From Microbacterium murale (GTDB lineage Bacteria; Actinomycetota; Actinomycetes; Actinomycetales; Microbacteriaceae), in assembly GCF_014635185.1 (NCBI RefSeq), contig NZ_BMCM01000001.1:62001-126000 (forward strand): a DNA stretch of 64,000 bases, in the 5' to 3' direction. Both the position numbers and the translations under genes were made by a program. This document shows positions 49,907 to 57,783 of the stretch, piece by piece. Positions within the stretch are counted from its first letter, which is position 1; every line of letters begins with the position of its first letter. The notes beneath the pieces were generated by a model. The model did no database searches and had not been told where the DNA came from. It saw only the letters and a list, made by a program, of their open reading frames with translations.

Positions 49907-50362
49907 TCAGGAGCCTTCGTAGGCGCAGATCTCCTGCACCTTCTCGGCGGAGGCGCTGGTCGGGTCGAAGGTGTAGGTCAGCCACTCTGATGCCAGGCGC
50001 CGCGCCAGCTCGATGCCGATGACCCGCTGGCCCATGCAGAGCACCTGCGCGTCGTTGGAGAGCACTGAGCGCTCGACGCTGAAGGAGTCGTGCGCGGTGA
50101 CCGCGCGGATGCCGCTGACCTTGTTCGCCGCGATCGCGACGCCGAGGCCGGTGCCGCAGATCAGGATCGCGCGATCGGCATCGCCGGCGGCGACCTTCTC
50201 GGCCGCGCTCGTCGCGATCCGCGGGTAGTTGGTGTGCCCGTCCGCGTCGACGCCGACATCCACGACGGACTCGACGAGCGGGTTGGCGACCAGATCAGCC
50301 TTGATGCGTTCCTTGTAGTCGTAGCCCGCGTCGTCCGAGCCGATAACCAGTCGAAGTGCCAT
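49907..50362 (-). CDS. derI: RpiB-family isomerase, likely D-erythrulose-4-phosphate isomerase
   Basis: 151 residues of the LacAB/RpiB family: S-D-D-A-G (9-13, D in place of the ribose-5-phosphate isomerase H), C69[12 protein letters not shown] near 69-81, and R near 97. The DDAG variant marks tetrose/tetrulose-phosphate relatives. Predicted reaction: D-erythrulose 4-phosphate to D-erythrose 4-phosphate, entering the pentose phosphate pathway. ATG 50362 is 1 bp from the kinase stop; ATG 50371 is an alternative. Family is seen, substrate inferred from the neighbours. Confidence 0.85.
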   Translation of the reverse strand: MALRLVIGSDDAGYDYKERIKADLVANPLVESVVDVGVDADGHTNYPRIATSAAEKVAAGDADRAILICGTGLGVAIAANKVSGIRAVTAHDSFSVERSVLSNDAQVLCMGQRVIGIELARRLASEWLTYTFDPTSASAEKVQEICAYEGS

Positions 50363-50363
50363 G

Positions 50364-52085
50364 TCAGTCATTCCCCTTCAGGGTGTCGAGAACCGTGCGT
50401 GCGATGAGTGCGAACGAGACCGCGCCGGGGTCGGGTGTGCCGATGCTCTTGTCGCCGTGCGCGCGGGCGCGGCCGAGCTTCGCCGTGAGGTCGGACGTGG
50501 CCTTGGCAGCCGCGTCGGCGGTGCCGGCGGCGTCGGTCCAGGCATCGACGAGCTCGGCGCCAGCGTCGACCAGCTCCGCGAGCCGATCGGCGAACGGGAC
50601 GATCGCGTCGATCATGGTCTTGTCGCCGACCGTGGCCTTGCCGAAGGACATCACGGCGTCCTTCATGGCGGTGATGCCGGCGGCGACGCGCGCGGTGTCG
50701 ACGTCGTCGTCATCGCCCAGCGTGGCGCCGAGTGCGACGAGCATCTCGCCCCAGATCGCCCCGGATGTGCCGCCGCCCTTGTCGGCCCAGGCGTCACCGG
50801 CCTGCTGCAGAGTCGTGCGGGCGCCCGCTCCGTCGGCCACGACTCCGGATGCTGCGGCAGAGGCCGCGCAGCTTCCACGCTGCATCCCGATCCCGTGATC
50901 GCCGTCACCGGCGATGCGGTCGATTCTCCCGAGCTCGTCCGCTTCGGCATCCAGCATCGCGGCCATCGCGCTCAGCGCGCGATCGATCACGGCCGCCGCC
51001 CGCTGGGAACTGTCGCTCGCCGGGCCGATGACGACCTCTTCCTCGACGACCTCGACCGCGTCGACGGCGATGCGCCCCTCGACCGCACCGCGCCGGAAGG
51101 CCGCCGTGTCGCACGATGCATGCCAGAGCGGCTCGAGCTCGTCGTCGAGCCACAGCAGCGTGAGCGAGACGCCCGCCATGTCGAAGCTCGTGCAGAACTC
51201 CCCCACCTCGGGCGAGACCACGACGAGGCCGGCCTCGGCGAGAAGCCGATCGACTTCTGCGTAGACGACGTACAGCTCCTCGTACTTGACGCTGCCGAGT
51301 CCGTTCAGGATCGGCACGACCCGCGCGCCTTCCTGGTCGATCCCGTCCGGGATCTCCGCCAGGAGCGAGGTCACGAACAGCTCGGCCAGACCCGCTGCCG
51401 TCGGCACGTCGATCTCGTCGATGCCCGGTTCGCCGTGGATGCCCAGGCCGACCGCCATCCGCCCCTCCGGCACGGTGAACAGCGGCTCGTCTGCCCCCGG
51501 CAGCGTGCAGCCGCCAAAGGCCACGCCGAGAGAGCGCGTGCGCGAGTTGGAGAGCGCGGCGAGCCGCTCGACGTCGTCGAGATCGAGGCCGGCCTCGGCC
51601 GCTGCCCCAGCGACCTTGAACACGACGAGGTCCCCGGCGATGCCGCGGCGCTTCTCATGCTCGCCCGCCGGAGCACTGGAGATGTCGTCGGTCACGACGA
51701 CGGTCCGGCAGTCGATACCCGAGGCACGCATGCGCTCCTGCGCCTGGGTGAAGTGCAGCACGTCGCCCGCGTAGTTGCCGTAGCTCAGCAGTACGCCTCG
51801 TCCTTCATGCGCCGCGGTGGCGACGGTGTGCACCTGGTGCGCGGAGGGCGAGGCGAACAGGTTGCCCATCGCCGCGCCGTGCGCGAGTCCTGGACCGACG
51901 AGTCCCGCGAACGCGGGATAGTGTCCGCTCCCGCCACCGATCACGACCGATACGGTCGGCTCAGCACCGCGGGTGGAACGCACGACGCCTCCGTTCACCG
52001 GGCGCACCCACCGGGCGGATGCCGCGGCGAAGCCGGCGGCAGACTCGGCGGCGAAGTCATCCGGATCGTTGAACAAGCGCGTCAT
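50364..52085 (-). CDS. lerK: DhaK-DhaL fusion kinase, likely L-erythrulose kinase
   Basis: 573 residues: DhaK domain (about 1-330) with [12 protein letters not shown] and the substrate-anchoring H217 in G-I-H-G-E-P-G, then DhaL domain (about 365-573) with [11 protein letters not shown] binding Mg-ATP. ATP-dependent dihydroxyacetone-type kinases phosphorylate ketotrioses or ketotetroses; beside RpiB and TIM paralogues a tetrulose is the best guess. ATG 52085 has a GAGGAG site; an upstream extension crosses the operator. It is the first gene of a four-gene unit ending in gntR. Confidence 0.88.
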   Translation of the reverse strand: MTRLFNDPDDFAAESAAGFAAASARWVRPVNGGVVRSTRGAEPTVSVVIGGGSGHYPAFAGLVGPGLAHGAAMGNLFASPSAHQVHTVATAAHEGRGVLLSYGNYAGDVLHFTQAQERMRASGIDCRTVVVTDDISSAPAGEHEKRRGIAGDLVVFKVAGAAAEAGLDLDDVERLAALSNSRTRSLGVAFGGCTLPGADEPLFTVPEGRMAVGLGIHGEPGIDEIDVPTAAGLAELFVTSLLAEIPDGIDQEGARVVPILNGLGSVKYEELYVVYAEVDRLLAEAGLVVVSPEVGEFCTSFDMAGVSLTLLWLDDELEPLWHASCDTAAFRRGAVEGRIAVDAVEVVEEEVVIGPASDSSQRAAAVIDRALSAMAAMLDAEADELGRIDRIAGDGDHGIGMQRGSCAASAAASGVVADGAGARTTLQQAGDAWADKGGGTSGAIWGEMLVALGATLGDDDDVDTARVAAGITAMKDAVMSFGKATVGDKTMIDAIVPFADRLAELVDAGAELVDAWTDAAGTADAAAKATSDLTAKLGRARAHGDKSIGTPDPGAVSFALIARTVLDTLKGND

Positions 52086-52133
52086 TGCGGTCTCCTCTAG
52101 GCGAAAAGGGGCACACGTGCGACCCACTCATTA

Positions 52134-52147
52134 ATCCTATAGGAAAT
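52134..52147. promoter_or_regulatory. GntR operator of the kinase operon
   Basis: ATCCTATAGGAAAT is identical to the site at 48346-48359 and lies 49 bp upstream of the kinase start. Its core TCCTATAGGA is a perfect 10-bp palindrome. It marks the second member of the regulon. Confidence 0.72.
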
Positions 52148-52219
52148 TGGATCAAAGAGGACATCGAAGTCCGCACACCGCAATCCGTCGCCGTCTCGCG
52201 AAGGATGCAGCGGGTTGCC

Positions 52220-52819
52220 TCAGCGCAACAGGCCGAGGCTCGCGAGGGCCATCCGCACGAGGGTGCCGCGGCCGCCCTCCATCTCGGCGGCCACCGCGTC
52301 CGATGCCGCCTCCTCCGGAGAGAACCAGGTGATCTCGAGGGCGTCCTGACGGGGTTCGCACGTGCCGGTGACCGGAACCACGAAGGCGAGCGAGACCGCG
52401 TGCTGGCGGTCATCGTGATAGGCGCTGACACCGGGAAGCGGGAAGTACTCGGCCACAGTGAAGGGCAGCGGCTGCGGCGGCAGCAGCGGGAAGGCCATCG
52501 GGCCGAGGTCGTTCTCGATGTGCCGGAACAGGGCATCGCGCACGGTCTCGCCGTAGCGCACTCGTCCGGACACGATCGTGCGCGTCATCTCACCGATCGG
52601 TGTGGAGCGCAGCAGGATGCCGAGTTCGGCGACCTGTCCTGTGCCGTCAGTGCGCACCGGAATCGCCTCGACGTAGAGCATCGGCAGGCGACGTCTGGCC
52701 TCGGCGAGTTCGAACTCGCTCAGCCATGCCGGATTGTTCGCGTCTGCGGGCAGCTCGCTGAACCGGGAGAGGTCGTCGTCGCCCCCCTCGGGGTCAGGAT
52801 CAGGTGTGCGCACCGACAT
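52220..52819 (-). CDS. NUDIX hydrolase-like protein (DUF4916 type)
   Basis: 199 residues. An N-terminal acidic linker is followed by a NUDIX-type fold, with G-E-M-T-R-T-I-V-S-G-R-V near 76-87, but the canonical G-x5-E-x7-R-E-U-x-E-E box is not complete: E-T-V-R-D-A-L-F-R-H-I-E-N-D-L lies near 91-105. The N-P-A-W-L near the start is typical of DUF4916. Catalytic activity is therefore uncertain. ATG 52819 lies 6 nt after TAGAAA. Divergent from the esterase gene 78 bp away. Confidence 0.75.
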   Translation of the reverse strand: MSVRTPDPDPEGGDDDLSRFSELPADANNPAWLSEFELAEARRRLPMLYVEAIPVRTDGTGQVAELGILLRSTPIGEMTRTIVSGRVRYGETVRDALFRHIENDLGPMAFPLLPPQPLPFTVAEYFPLPGVSAYHDDRQHAVSLAFVVPVTGTCEPRQDALEITWFSPEEAASDAVAAEMEGGRGTLVRMALASLGLLR

Positions 52820-52896
52820 GCCTCATTTCTACCAGTGTCTGCGCCTGCGCAGTTCTGCGCCTGTGCATGTCGGTGCCGACTGGCAGGATGGATGGT

Positions 52897-53550
52897 GTGA
52901 GCGAGGAACTCAGAATCGACGCCGCTGCCACGCGCTGGGCACCCGAAGAGCGCGCCGGTCTGCCGTTGCTCGTGCTGCTGCACGGGTACGGTGCCGACGA
53001 GCACGACCTGTTCGGGCTCGCGCCGTTCCTTCCCGACGGCGTCGCCGTGGCCTCTGTCGCCGCTCCCCTGGCTCCGCCGTGGCCTATGCCGGGCCGGTCG
53101 TGGTACGCGATCGATGGTCTGGACGGGCGAGATCCGGATGCTGTCACCGTCGCCGCGCGCACTTTTCTGCGGTGGCTCGACGCCGCGGCAGGAGACGCGC
53201 CGGCTGTGGCGCTGCTCGGGTTCTCGCAGGGCGCCGCAGTCGCGCTGCAGGCGCTGCGCCTCGACCCCGACCGTTTCGGGGCCGTGGTCGCGCTCAGCGG
53301 CTACGCGTCACCCGGCGACCTGCCGGAAGACGAGGCGCTGCGCGAGGCACGGCCCCGCGTGTTCTGGGGCCGCGGCACCAACGATGATGTGATTCCGGCG
53401 GCGCTGGTCGCCCACACGGCGCAGTGGCTGCCAGATCATTCGGAGCTCACCGGGCGCGTCTACCCCGGGCTGACCCACAGCATCTCCGAGGACGAGCTTC
53501 TCGACGTGCGCGTCTTCCTGGAGAAGTGGCGAGACGCCTCAGCGGGCTGA
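52897..53550 (+). CDS. Phospholipase/carboxylesterase-type alpha/beta hydrolase
   Basis: 217 residues, the compact esterase family. L-L-H-G-Y-G-A-D-E (28-36) forms the oxyanion hole, G-F-S110-Q-G the nucleophile elbow, with D in N-D-D-V-I-P near 165 and H in G-L-T-H-S near 197. It acts on small acyl esters; substrate unknown. GTG 52897 is chosen because CAGGAT lies 7 nt upstream; ATG 52888 adds three residues. The 3' end overlaps the next gene's end by 12 bp. Confidence 0.88.
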   Translation: MSEELRIDAAATRWAPEERAGLPLLVLLHGYGADEHDLFGLAPFLPDGVAVASVAAPLAPPWPMPGRSWYAIDGLDGRDPDAVTVAARTFLRWLDAAAGDAPAVALLGFSQGAAVALQALRLDPDRFGAVVALSGYASPGDLPEDEALREARPRVFWGRGTNDDVIPAALVAHTAQWLPDHSELTGRVYPGLTHSISEDELLDVRVFLEKWRDASAG

Positions 53551-53826
53551 ATCGGCGTCGCCACCGGCATCCTCATCGTCTTCGCCTTCTTCGCCTGGCT
53601 CTGCTGCGACGTCGTCTTCTTCGTCCTCTGCCGGACGCTTGCGGCGCCCCACCGCCCCCAGCGCGATCGCGAACACCACCCCGATGGCGACTCCGAAGGT
53701 GATGCCGAGGCCCATGTCGTCGAGTGCGGATCCCAGGGCGACGCCGACGCCCATGCCGAGGGCGATGCCGACGCCCCAGCTCATCCGCTGCCGGGCCTCG
53801 TGTCCGCTCATTCGATCGTCAGGCAT
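53539..53826 (-). CDS. Small glycine-rich membrane protein
   Basis: 95 residues: basic start, two close transmembrane segments rich in Gly and Ala (about 15-31 and 38-59; repeated G-V-G-V-A-L-G and G-V-A-I-G-V-V motifs), then a strongly acidic tail (Asp/Glu/Ala). Resembles glycine-zipper-like small proteins of actinobacteria with no known function. ATG 53826. Convergent with the esterase. Confidence 0.7.
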   Translation of the reverse strand: MPDDRMSGHEARQRMSWGVGIALGMGVGVALGSALDDMGLGITFGVAIGVVFAIALGAVGRRKRPAEDEEDDVAAEPGEEGEDDEDAGGDADSAR

Positions 53827-53896
53827 AGCTCCACGTTAACCAGCGCCGATGCCCGCGGCATCCCCCGTGGGACGGATGCCGCAGCGCCTCAGCGCC

Positions 53897-55153
53897 TCAA
53901 CGCTTACCACCAGGGACGTCGACGTCGGCCCAGACGAGCCTGTGGTCGCTGGAGGGGAACGGGTAGACGCCGGTGAGGCGGGAGAGCGGGTCGTCGGATG
54001 CCGGCCAGAAGACTCCCGAGTCGAGAATTCGGATCTGGCGACTGGGCAGCACGTAGTCGACGCGAATGTTCCCGGGAGGCTCGGAGAAGTCGGCGGTGTC
54101 CTGTGCGGGGTCGCCCGCGTGCTCGAGGTTGACGCCGCCCTGCAACTCGGTCGCCTCGACTGCGCCGGGGCTGGTCGGCACGGATGCCGTGTTGACGCGA
54201 GGGCTCTCGAGGAGCTGGTGGATCGCACCCTCGGTGGAGTCGCCGTCGTTCGGGTCGGCGTTCTGGTCGCCGGCGATCACGAAGAGCTCATTGCGACCGA
54301 GCCCTCCGCTCTCGCCCTGATCGTCGACGATGTACGAGGCCGTCTTGCCGCCCGCGATGTAGTCGGCCCACAGGCGGATCTCGTCGTGGTTGCGTCGGCC
54401 ATTGCGATCCTCTGCACCGTCGAAGGTCGGCGGAGTCGGATGCGAGACCAGGAAGTGCACGGTCTTGTTCTTCGAGACCTCGATCGGCACGTCCCAGTGC
54501 GATTTGCTCGAGAGCGGGAACTGGGCGAGCTCCTCCGCGGAGTAGAAGTCGGCGGGCTCCGCCGTTGCGGGGTCGTCAGGGAGAAGCGCGCCCGGCATGT
54601 CCGCCCAGACGAGGTTCTGGAAGGTGCGGATGGCTTCCTGATCGATCGGATACTTCGAGTAGACCGCCATCCCGTACTGGCCGGGGAAGAGTCCGAAGCC
54701 CCAGGCGTCGTCACCACCGGAGACGGTGCCGTCGTTGTTCAGGTCGAACCCGCTGGGCACCCCCGTGTTGACCGGGGCGGAGTATCGGTAGGCGTATTCG
54801 ACTGGCTTCGCGTCGCCGTGCGGCACCGACAGATAGTTCTCCTGGAACAGTCGCAGCGCCTCGCCGCCGGCGTCATAGTCGAACTCGTTGATCAGCAGCA
54901 CGTCGGGGTGCGAGTGCTGGATGATCTCGGCGACGGCATCCGCCTGTGCGTTGCCGGGCGCCGAGAGATCGGCGACGAGCGCTCCTTCGGTGCCGCGATT
55001 GAGCGAGGCGTTGAACGTGGCGAAGCGCACGTCGGAACCACGCTGCGCGTGATCTGGCGGAGCGGCGATGGCCGGAGCCGCGGTCGTGGCGCCGACTCCG
55101 ACGACCAGGAGGGCTGCGAGAGCTGCGGCGCGGACGCGCTGATGCGTGATCAT
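53897..55153 (-). CDS. Secreted endonuclease/exonuclease/phosphatase-family protein
   Basis: 418 residues. Sec signal peptide (about 1-31, ending A-I-A-A), then the EEP fold: N48 in T-F-N, E90 in L-I-N-E, H in S-H-P-T, D and N in G-D-Q-N-A-D near 270, and S-D-H near 402. An EF-hand-like loop D137-L-N-N-D-G-T-V-S-G-G-D-D is inserted, suggesting Ca2+ binding. A secreted nuclease or phosphoesterase is likely; the substrate is unknown. ATG 55153 lies 7 nt after TAGCCT (55161-55166), which removes an Arg-rich upstream extension. Monocistronic. Confidence 0.88.
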   Translation of the reverse strand: MITHQRVRAAALAALLVVGVGATTAAPAIAAPPDHAQRGSDVRFATFNASLNRGTEGALVADLSAPGNAQADAVAEIIQHSHPDVLLINEFDYDAGGEALRLFQENYLSVPHGDAKPVEYAYRYSAPVNTGVPSGFDLNNDGTVSGGDDAWGFGLFPGQYGMAVYSKYPIDQEAIRTFQNLVWADMPGALLPDDPATAEPADFYSAEELAQFPLSSKSHWDVPIEVSKNKTVHFLVSHPTPPTFDGAEDRNGRRNHDEIRLWADYIAGGKTASYIVDDQGESGGLGRNELFVIAGDQNADPNDGDSTEGAIHQLLESPRVNTASVPTSPGAVEATELQGGVNLEHAGDPAQDTADFSEPPGNIRVDYVLPSRQIRILDSGVFWPASDDPLSRLTGVYPFPSSDHRLVWADVDVPGGKR

Positions 55154-55300
55154 GCGCGCCAGGCTAGCCCGGAACCGTGACGTTCTGAAGACCGATCGGT
55201 GAACGGATGACGGCCGCGACACGCCCGGAGGTTGCGCCCTTCGACACGCCCGGGTATCGTCGTGACGTCCTGTCCGCCGTGTTTGGAAGTTCATTGATCT

Positions 55301-55345
55301 GATCCGTCGCCTCCGCGCTCTTCTTTCAGCGCGCTGCCACGGATC
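55301..55345 (+). promoter_or_regulatory. Structured leader before the ABC-F gene
   Basis: In the 291-bp gap 55154-55444, outer arms GATCCGT (55301-55307) and ACGGATC (55339-55345) enclose an inner hairpin GCGCT (55315-55319) / AGCGC (55328-55332). An in-frame GTG-initiated 7-codon frame (55279-55302, VFGSSLI) ends inside the first arm. This resembles attenuator leaders of ABC-F resistance genes. The rest of the gap shows nothing else I can name. Confidence 0.45.
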
Positions 55346-55444
55346 CTTCCTACGGTTCATCTCCGCCTTTCGTCGTCGGCCGTCGATGGGCTCAGCGACC
55401 GGCGACCCGTGTCAGTGCATCCGCACATCCTCGGGAGACACCCC

Positions 55445-57055
55445 ATGTCATTGCAGAACACCCATGCATCGGTCATTCTTGACCGCCTCACCTTCACCTG
55501 GCCTGACGGCTCGAACGCCCTCGACGGCGTCACCGGCTCGTTCGGGACCGGCCGTACCGGCCTCGTCGGTCGCAACGGCTCAGGTAAATCGACGCTGCTG
55601 CGCCTCATCGCCAACGAGCTGACTCCTACGTCGGGTGCGATCCACACCACCGGTGACGTCGCCTACCTACCTCAGCGGTTGACGCTCGACGTCGATCGCC
55701 GCGTCGTCGAGCTGCTCGGGGTCGCACGGGCGCTGGACGCTGTCCGCGCGATCGCCGCGGGTGACGTCGACGCTGCGCACTTCGAGGCAGTTGGTGACGA
55801 CTGGGACATCGAGGCGCGCGCGGAGGTGTCTCTGGCCGAGGCCGGGCTCGATCCGTCGTTCCTGGATCGCACCGTCGGCGAGCTGTCCGGAGGCGAGGCG
55901 GTGCTCGTGGCGATCGCCGGCATCCGCCTCCGTCGCGCGCCGATCACGCTCCTCGACGAGCCGACCAACAATCTCGATCGCGACGCCAGGTCGCGCCTCG
56001 CCGATATGGTGCGCTCCTGGAAGGGCACGCTCGTCGTGGTCAGTCACGACGTGTCGCTGCTCGAGTTGATGGACGACACGGCCGAGTTGTATGCGCACGC
56101 GCTGAGCGTGTTCGGCGGTCCGTACTCGCAATGGCGGGCGTGGCTGGACGGCGAGCAGGATGCTGCGCGGCAGGCAGAGCGCGATGCCAAGCAGTCGCTC
56201 AAGAAGGAGAAACGACAGCGCATAGAGGCCGAGACCAAGCTGGCGGGCCGAGCGCGCATGGCGAACAAGGCGTTCGTCGAGAAGCGGGTGCCGAAGATCA
56301 TCGCGAACGGCCGGAAGATGGCGGCCCAGGTCTCGGCCGGGAGGCTGCGCACCGAGGTCGCCGAGAAGGAGAGCGAGGCGAGGGCCGTGCTCGACGAAGC
56401 AGGCCGGAGAGTGCGCGGAGACGCCTCGATGAAGATCGAGCTTCCGGATCCTGATGTGTCGAGCTCGCGCCGCATCGCCACGATCGGCGACGAGGAACGC
56501 TCCTGGATCATCCAGGGGCCGGAGCGCGTGGCGCTGATCGGCCGCAACGGCGTCGGCAAGACGACGCTGCTGGAGCGACTGGTGGCGGGCACCACGGATG
56601 GCACACCCACCGCGACCGGGCACACCGATCGCATCGGATACCTGCCGCAGCGCATCGACGGGCTCGACGAGTCGCGTTCCGTGCTGGACAACATCGCAGA
56701 GGCGGCTCCGACGATCCAGGAGAAGGAACTGCGCAACAGGCTCGCACGGTTCCTCATCCGCGGGGACACGACGGATCGCGCCGTAGGGACGCTGTCTGGC
56801 GGCGAGCGCTTCCGCGTGGCGCTCGCCAAGGTGCTGCTCGCAGATCCGGCACCGCACCTCGTGGTGCTGGACGAGCCGACGAACAACCTCGACCTTGACA
56901 CGGTCGACCAGCTCGTCGAGGCGCTGCGCGCCTACCGCGGCGCCGTGCTCGTCGTGAGCCACGATGATGCGTTCCTGGAACGGCTCGAGCTGGATCTGAC
57001 GCTGGAGATAGACGCGGAGGGAGCGTTCACCGAGGTGACGATCGGCGTGTCGTAG
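55445..57055 (+). CDS. ABC-F family ATPase
   Basis: 536 residues with two ATPase domains and no membrane segments: Walker A G-R-N-G-S-G-K-S-T (42-50) and G-R-N-G-V-G-K-T-T near 362-370, signatures L-S-G-G-E and Walker B L-L-D-E-P-T-N-N-L-D in both halves, joined by a long charged helical linker (about 225-330, K/R/E-rich). ABC-F proteins act on the ribosome; this type often gives resistance to macrolides, lincosamides or pleuromutilins. ATG 55445 has a GGGAGA site. The structured leader upstream suggests antibiotic-induced attenuation. Confidence 0.9.
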   Translation: MSLQNTHASVILDRLTFTWPDGSNALDGVTGSFGTGRTGLVGRNGSGKSTLLRLIANELTPTSGAIHTTGDVAYLPQRLTLDVDRRVVELLGVARALDAVRAIAAGDVDAAHFEAVGDDWDIEARAEVSLAEAGLDPSFLDRTVGELSGGEAVLVAIAGIRLRRAPITLLDEPTNNLDRDARSRLADMVRSWKGTLVVVSHDVSLLELMDDTAELYAHALSVFGGPYSQWRAWLDGEQDAARQAERDAKQSLKKEKRQRIEAETKLAGRARMANKAFVEKRVPKIIANGRKMAAQVSAGRLRTEVAEKESEARAVLDEAGRRVRGDASMKIELPDPDVSSSRRIATIGDEERSWIIQGPERVALIGRNGVGKTTLLERLVAGTTDGTPTATGHTDRIGYLPQRIDGLDESRSVLDNIAEAAPTIQEKELRNRLARFLIRGDTTDRAVGTLSGGERFRVALAKVLLADPAPHLVVLDEPTNNLDLDTVDQLVEALRAYRGAVLVVSHDDAFLERLELDLTLEIDAEGAFTEVTIGVS

Positions 57056-57093
57056 GGATGCTGTCTGGCGAGGTCGCTGTCTGGGCAGGAGTT

Positions 57094-57738
57094 TCAGCCC
57101 GGCAGGTGATCGATCCAGTCGTGTCCTGGAATCGTCCGGATGAGCGCATGGCGCAGCCACGCGCAACGCTCGTCGTCGAGGAAAGGCAACGTCGCTGCGA
57201 AGTCGGCGTCGTCCTTCGGGCGTTGTCCCTTCGCCTTGTACAGCAGTTGGATCTCGGGTTGCAGATACCGGATGCCGTCGCGCTCCCAAAGGGCGTCCGC
57301 GAGCGGCATCCGCAGCGCCGCGTCTCGCTTGTACACCCATTCGTGGGCTGTTCCCGGGCTCAGCAGAATGTCGTACTCCCACGGCTGCGCGGCTCCGACT
57401 CGCGTCCAGAGCTGCCCGCACCCGCTCGGCAGGATGTCGTCAGCGAGGGCGTCGGGCCGATCATCGGGACGCAGTGGGCGAAGTGCTCCCGAGAACGCGG
57501 ACCATGCGTCGAGTCGGCCCGCGAGGTGGCGGCGCAGCAGAGGCAGCTCTTCGCGGAGCACTGCGGGGTCGATGTCTTCGTGGTGACGCTGCACGCCGGT
57601 GAACGCCTCGAGCGCCCAGCCGCCGGCGATCCACCAGGTGCCGGGATAACCACGGAACAGCTGCGTCGCGTCAGCCGGGGTACGAGGACGCCACGCCCCG
57701 TAGAGCCTCTCGAACTCGGCATCCTCATCACTGCTCAT
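57094..57738 (-). CDS. Nucleotidyltransferase-fold protein, aminoglycoside/lincosamide type
   Basis: 214 residues. W-W-I-A-G-G-W-A-L-E-A-F-T-G near 35-48 and R-H-H-E-D-I-D near 50-57 match the small nucleotidyltransferases that adenylylate antibiotics (LinA/ANT(2'')-type); G-G and the D-x-D metal site are present. W-E-Y-D-I-L-L near 119 supplies the third acid. Next to the ABC-F gene it could be a resistance determinant, but related housekeeping or toxin-type proteins exist. ATG 57738. Convergent with the ABC-F gene, 38-bp gap. Confidence 0.72.
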   Translation of the reverse strand: MSSDEDAEFERLYGAWRPRTPADATQLFRGYPGTWWIAGGWALEAFTGVQRHHEDIDPAVLREELPLLRRHLAGRLDAWSAFSGALRPLRPDDRPDALADDILPSGCGQLWTRVGAAQPWEYDILLSPGTAHEWVYKRDAALRMPLADALWERDGIRYLQPEIQLLYKAKGQRPKDDADFAATLPFLDDERCAWLRHALIRTIPGHDWIDHLPG

Positions 57739-57783
57739 GATCGAACAGGCTATCGGTCGCCATGATCGGACAGGCCGCAGCGA

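Noticed and set aside
55386-55622. Arg-rich frame overlapping the start of the ABC-F gene
   Set aside because: It overlaps the ATPase start in another frame and lacks its own ribosome site; the shorter 7-codon frame is the only leader candidate kept.
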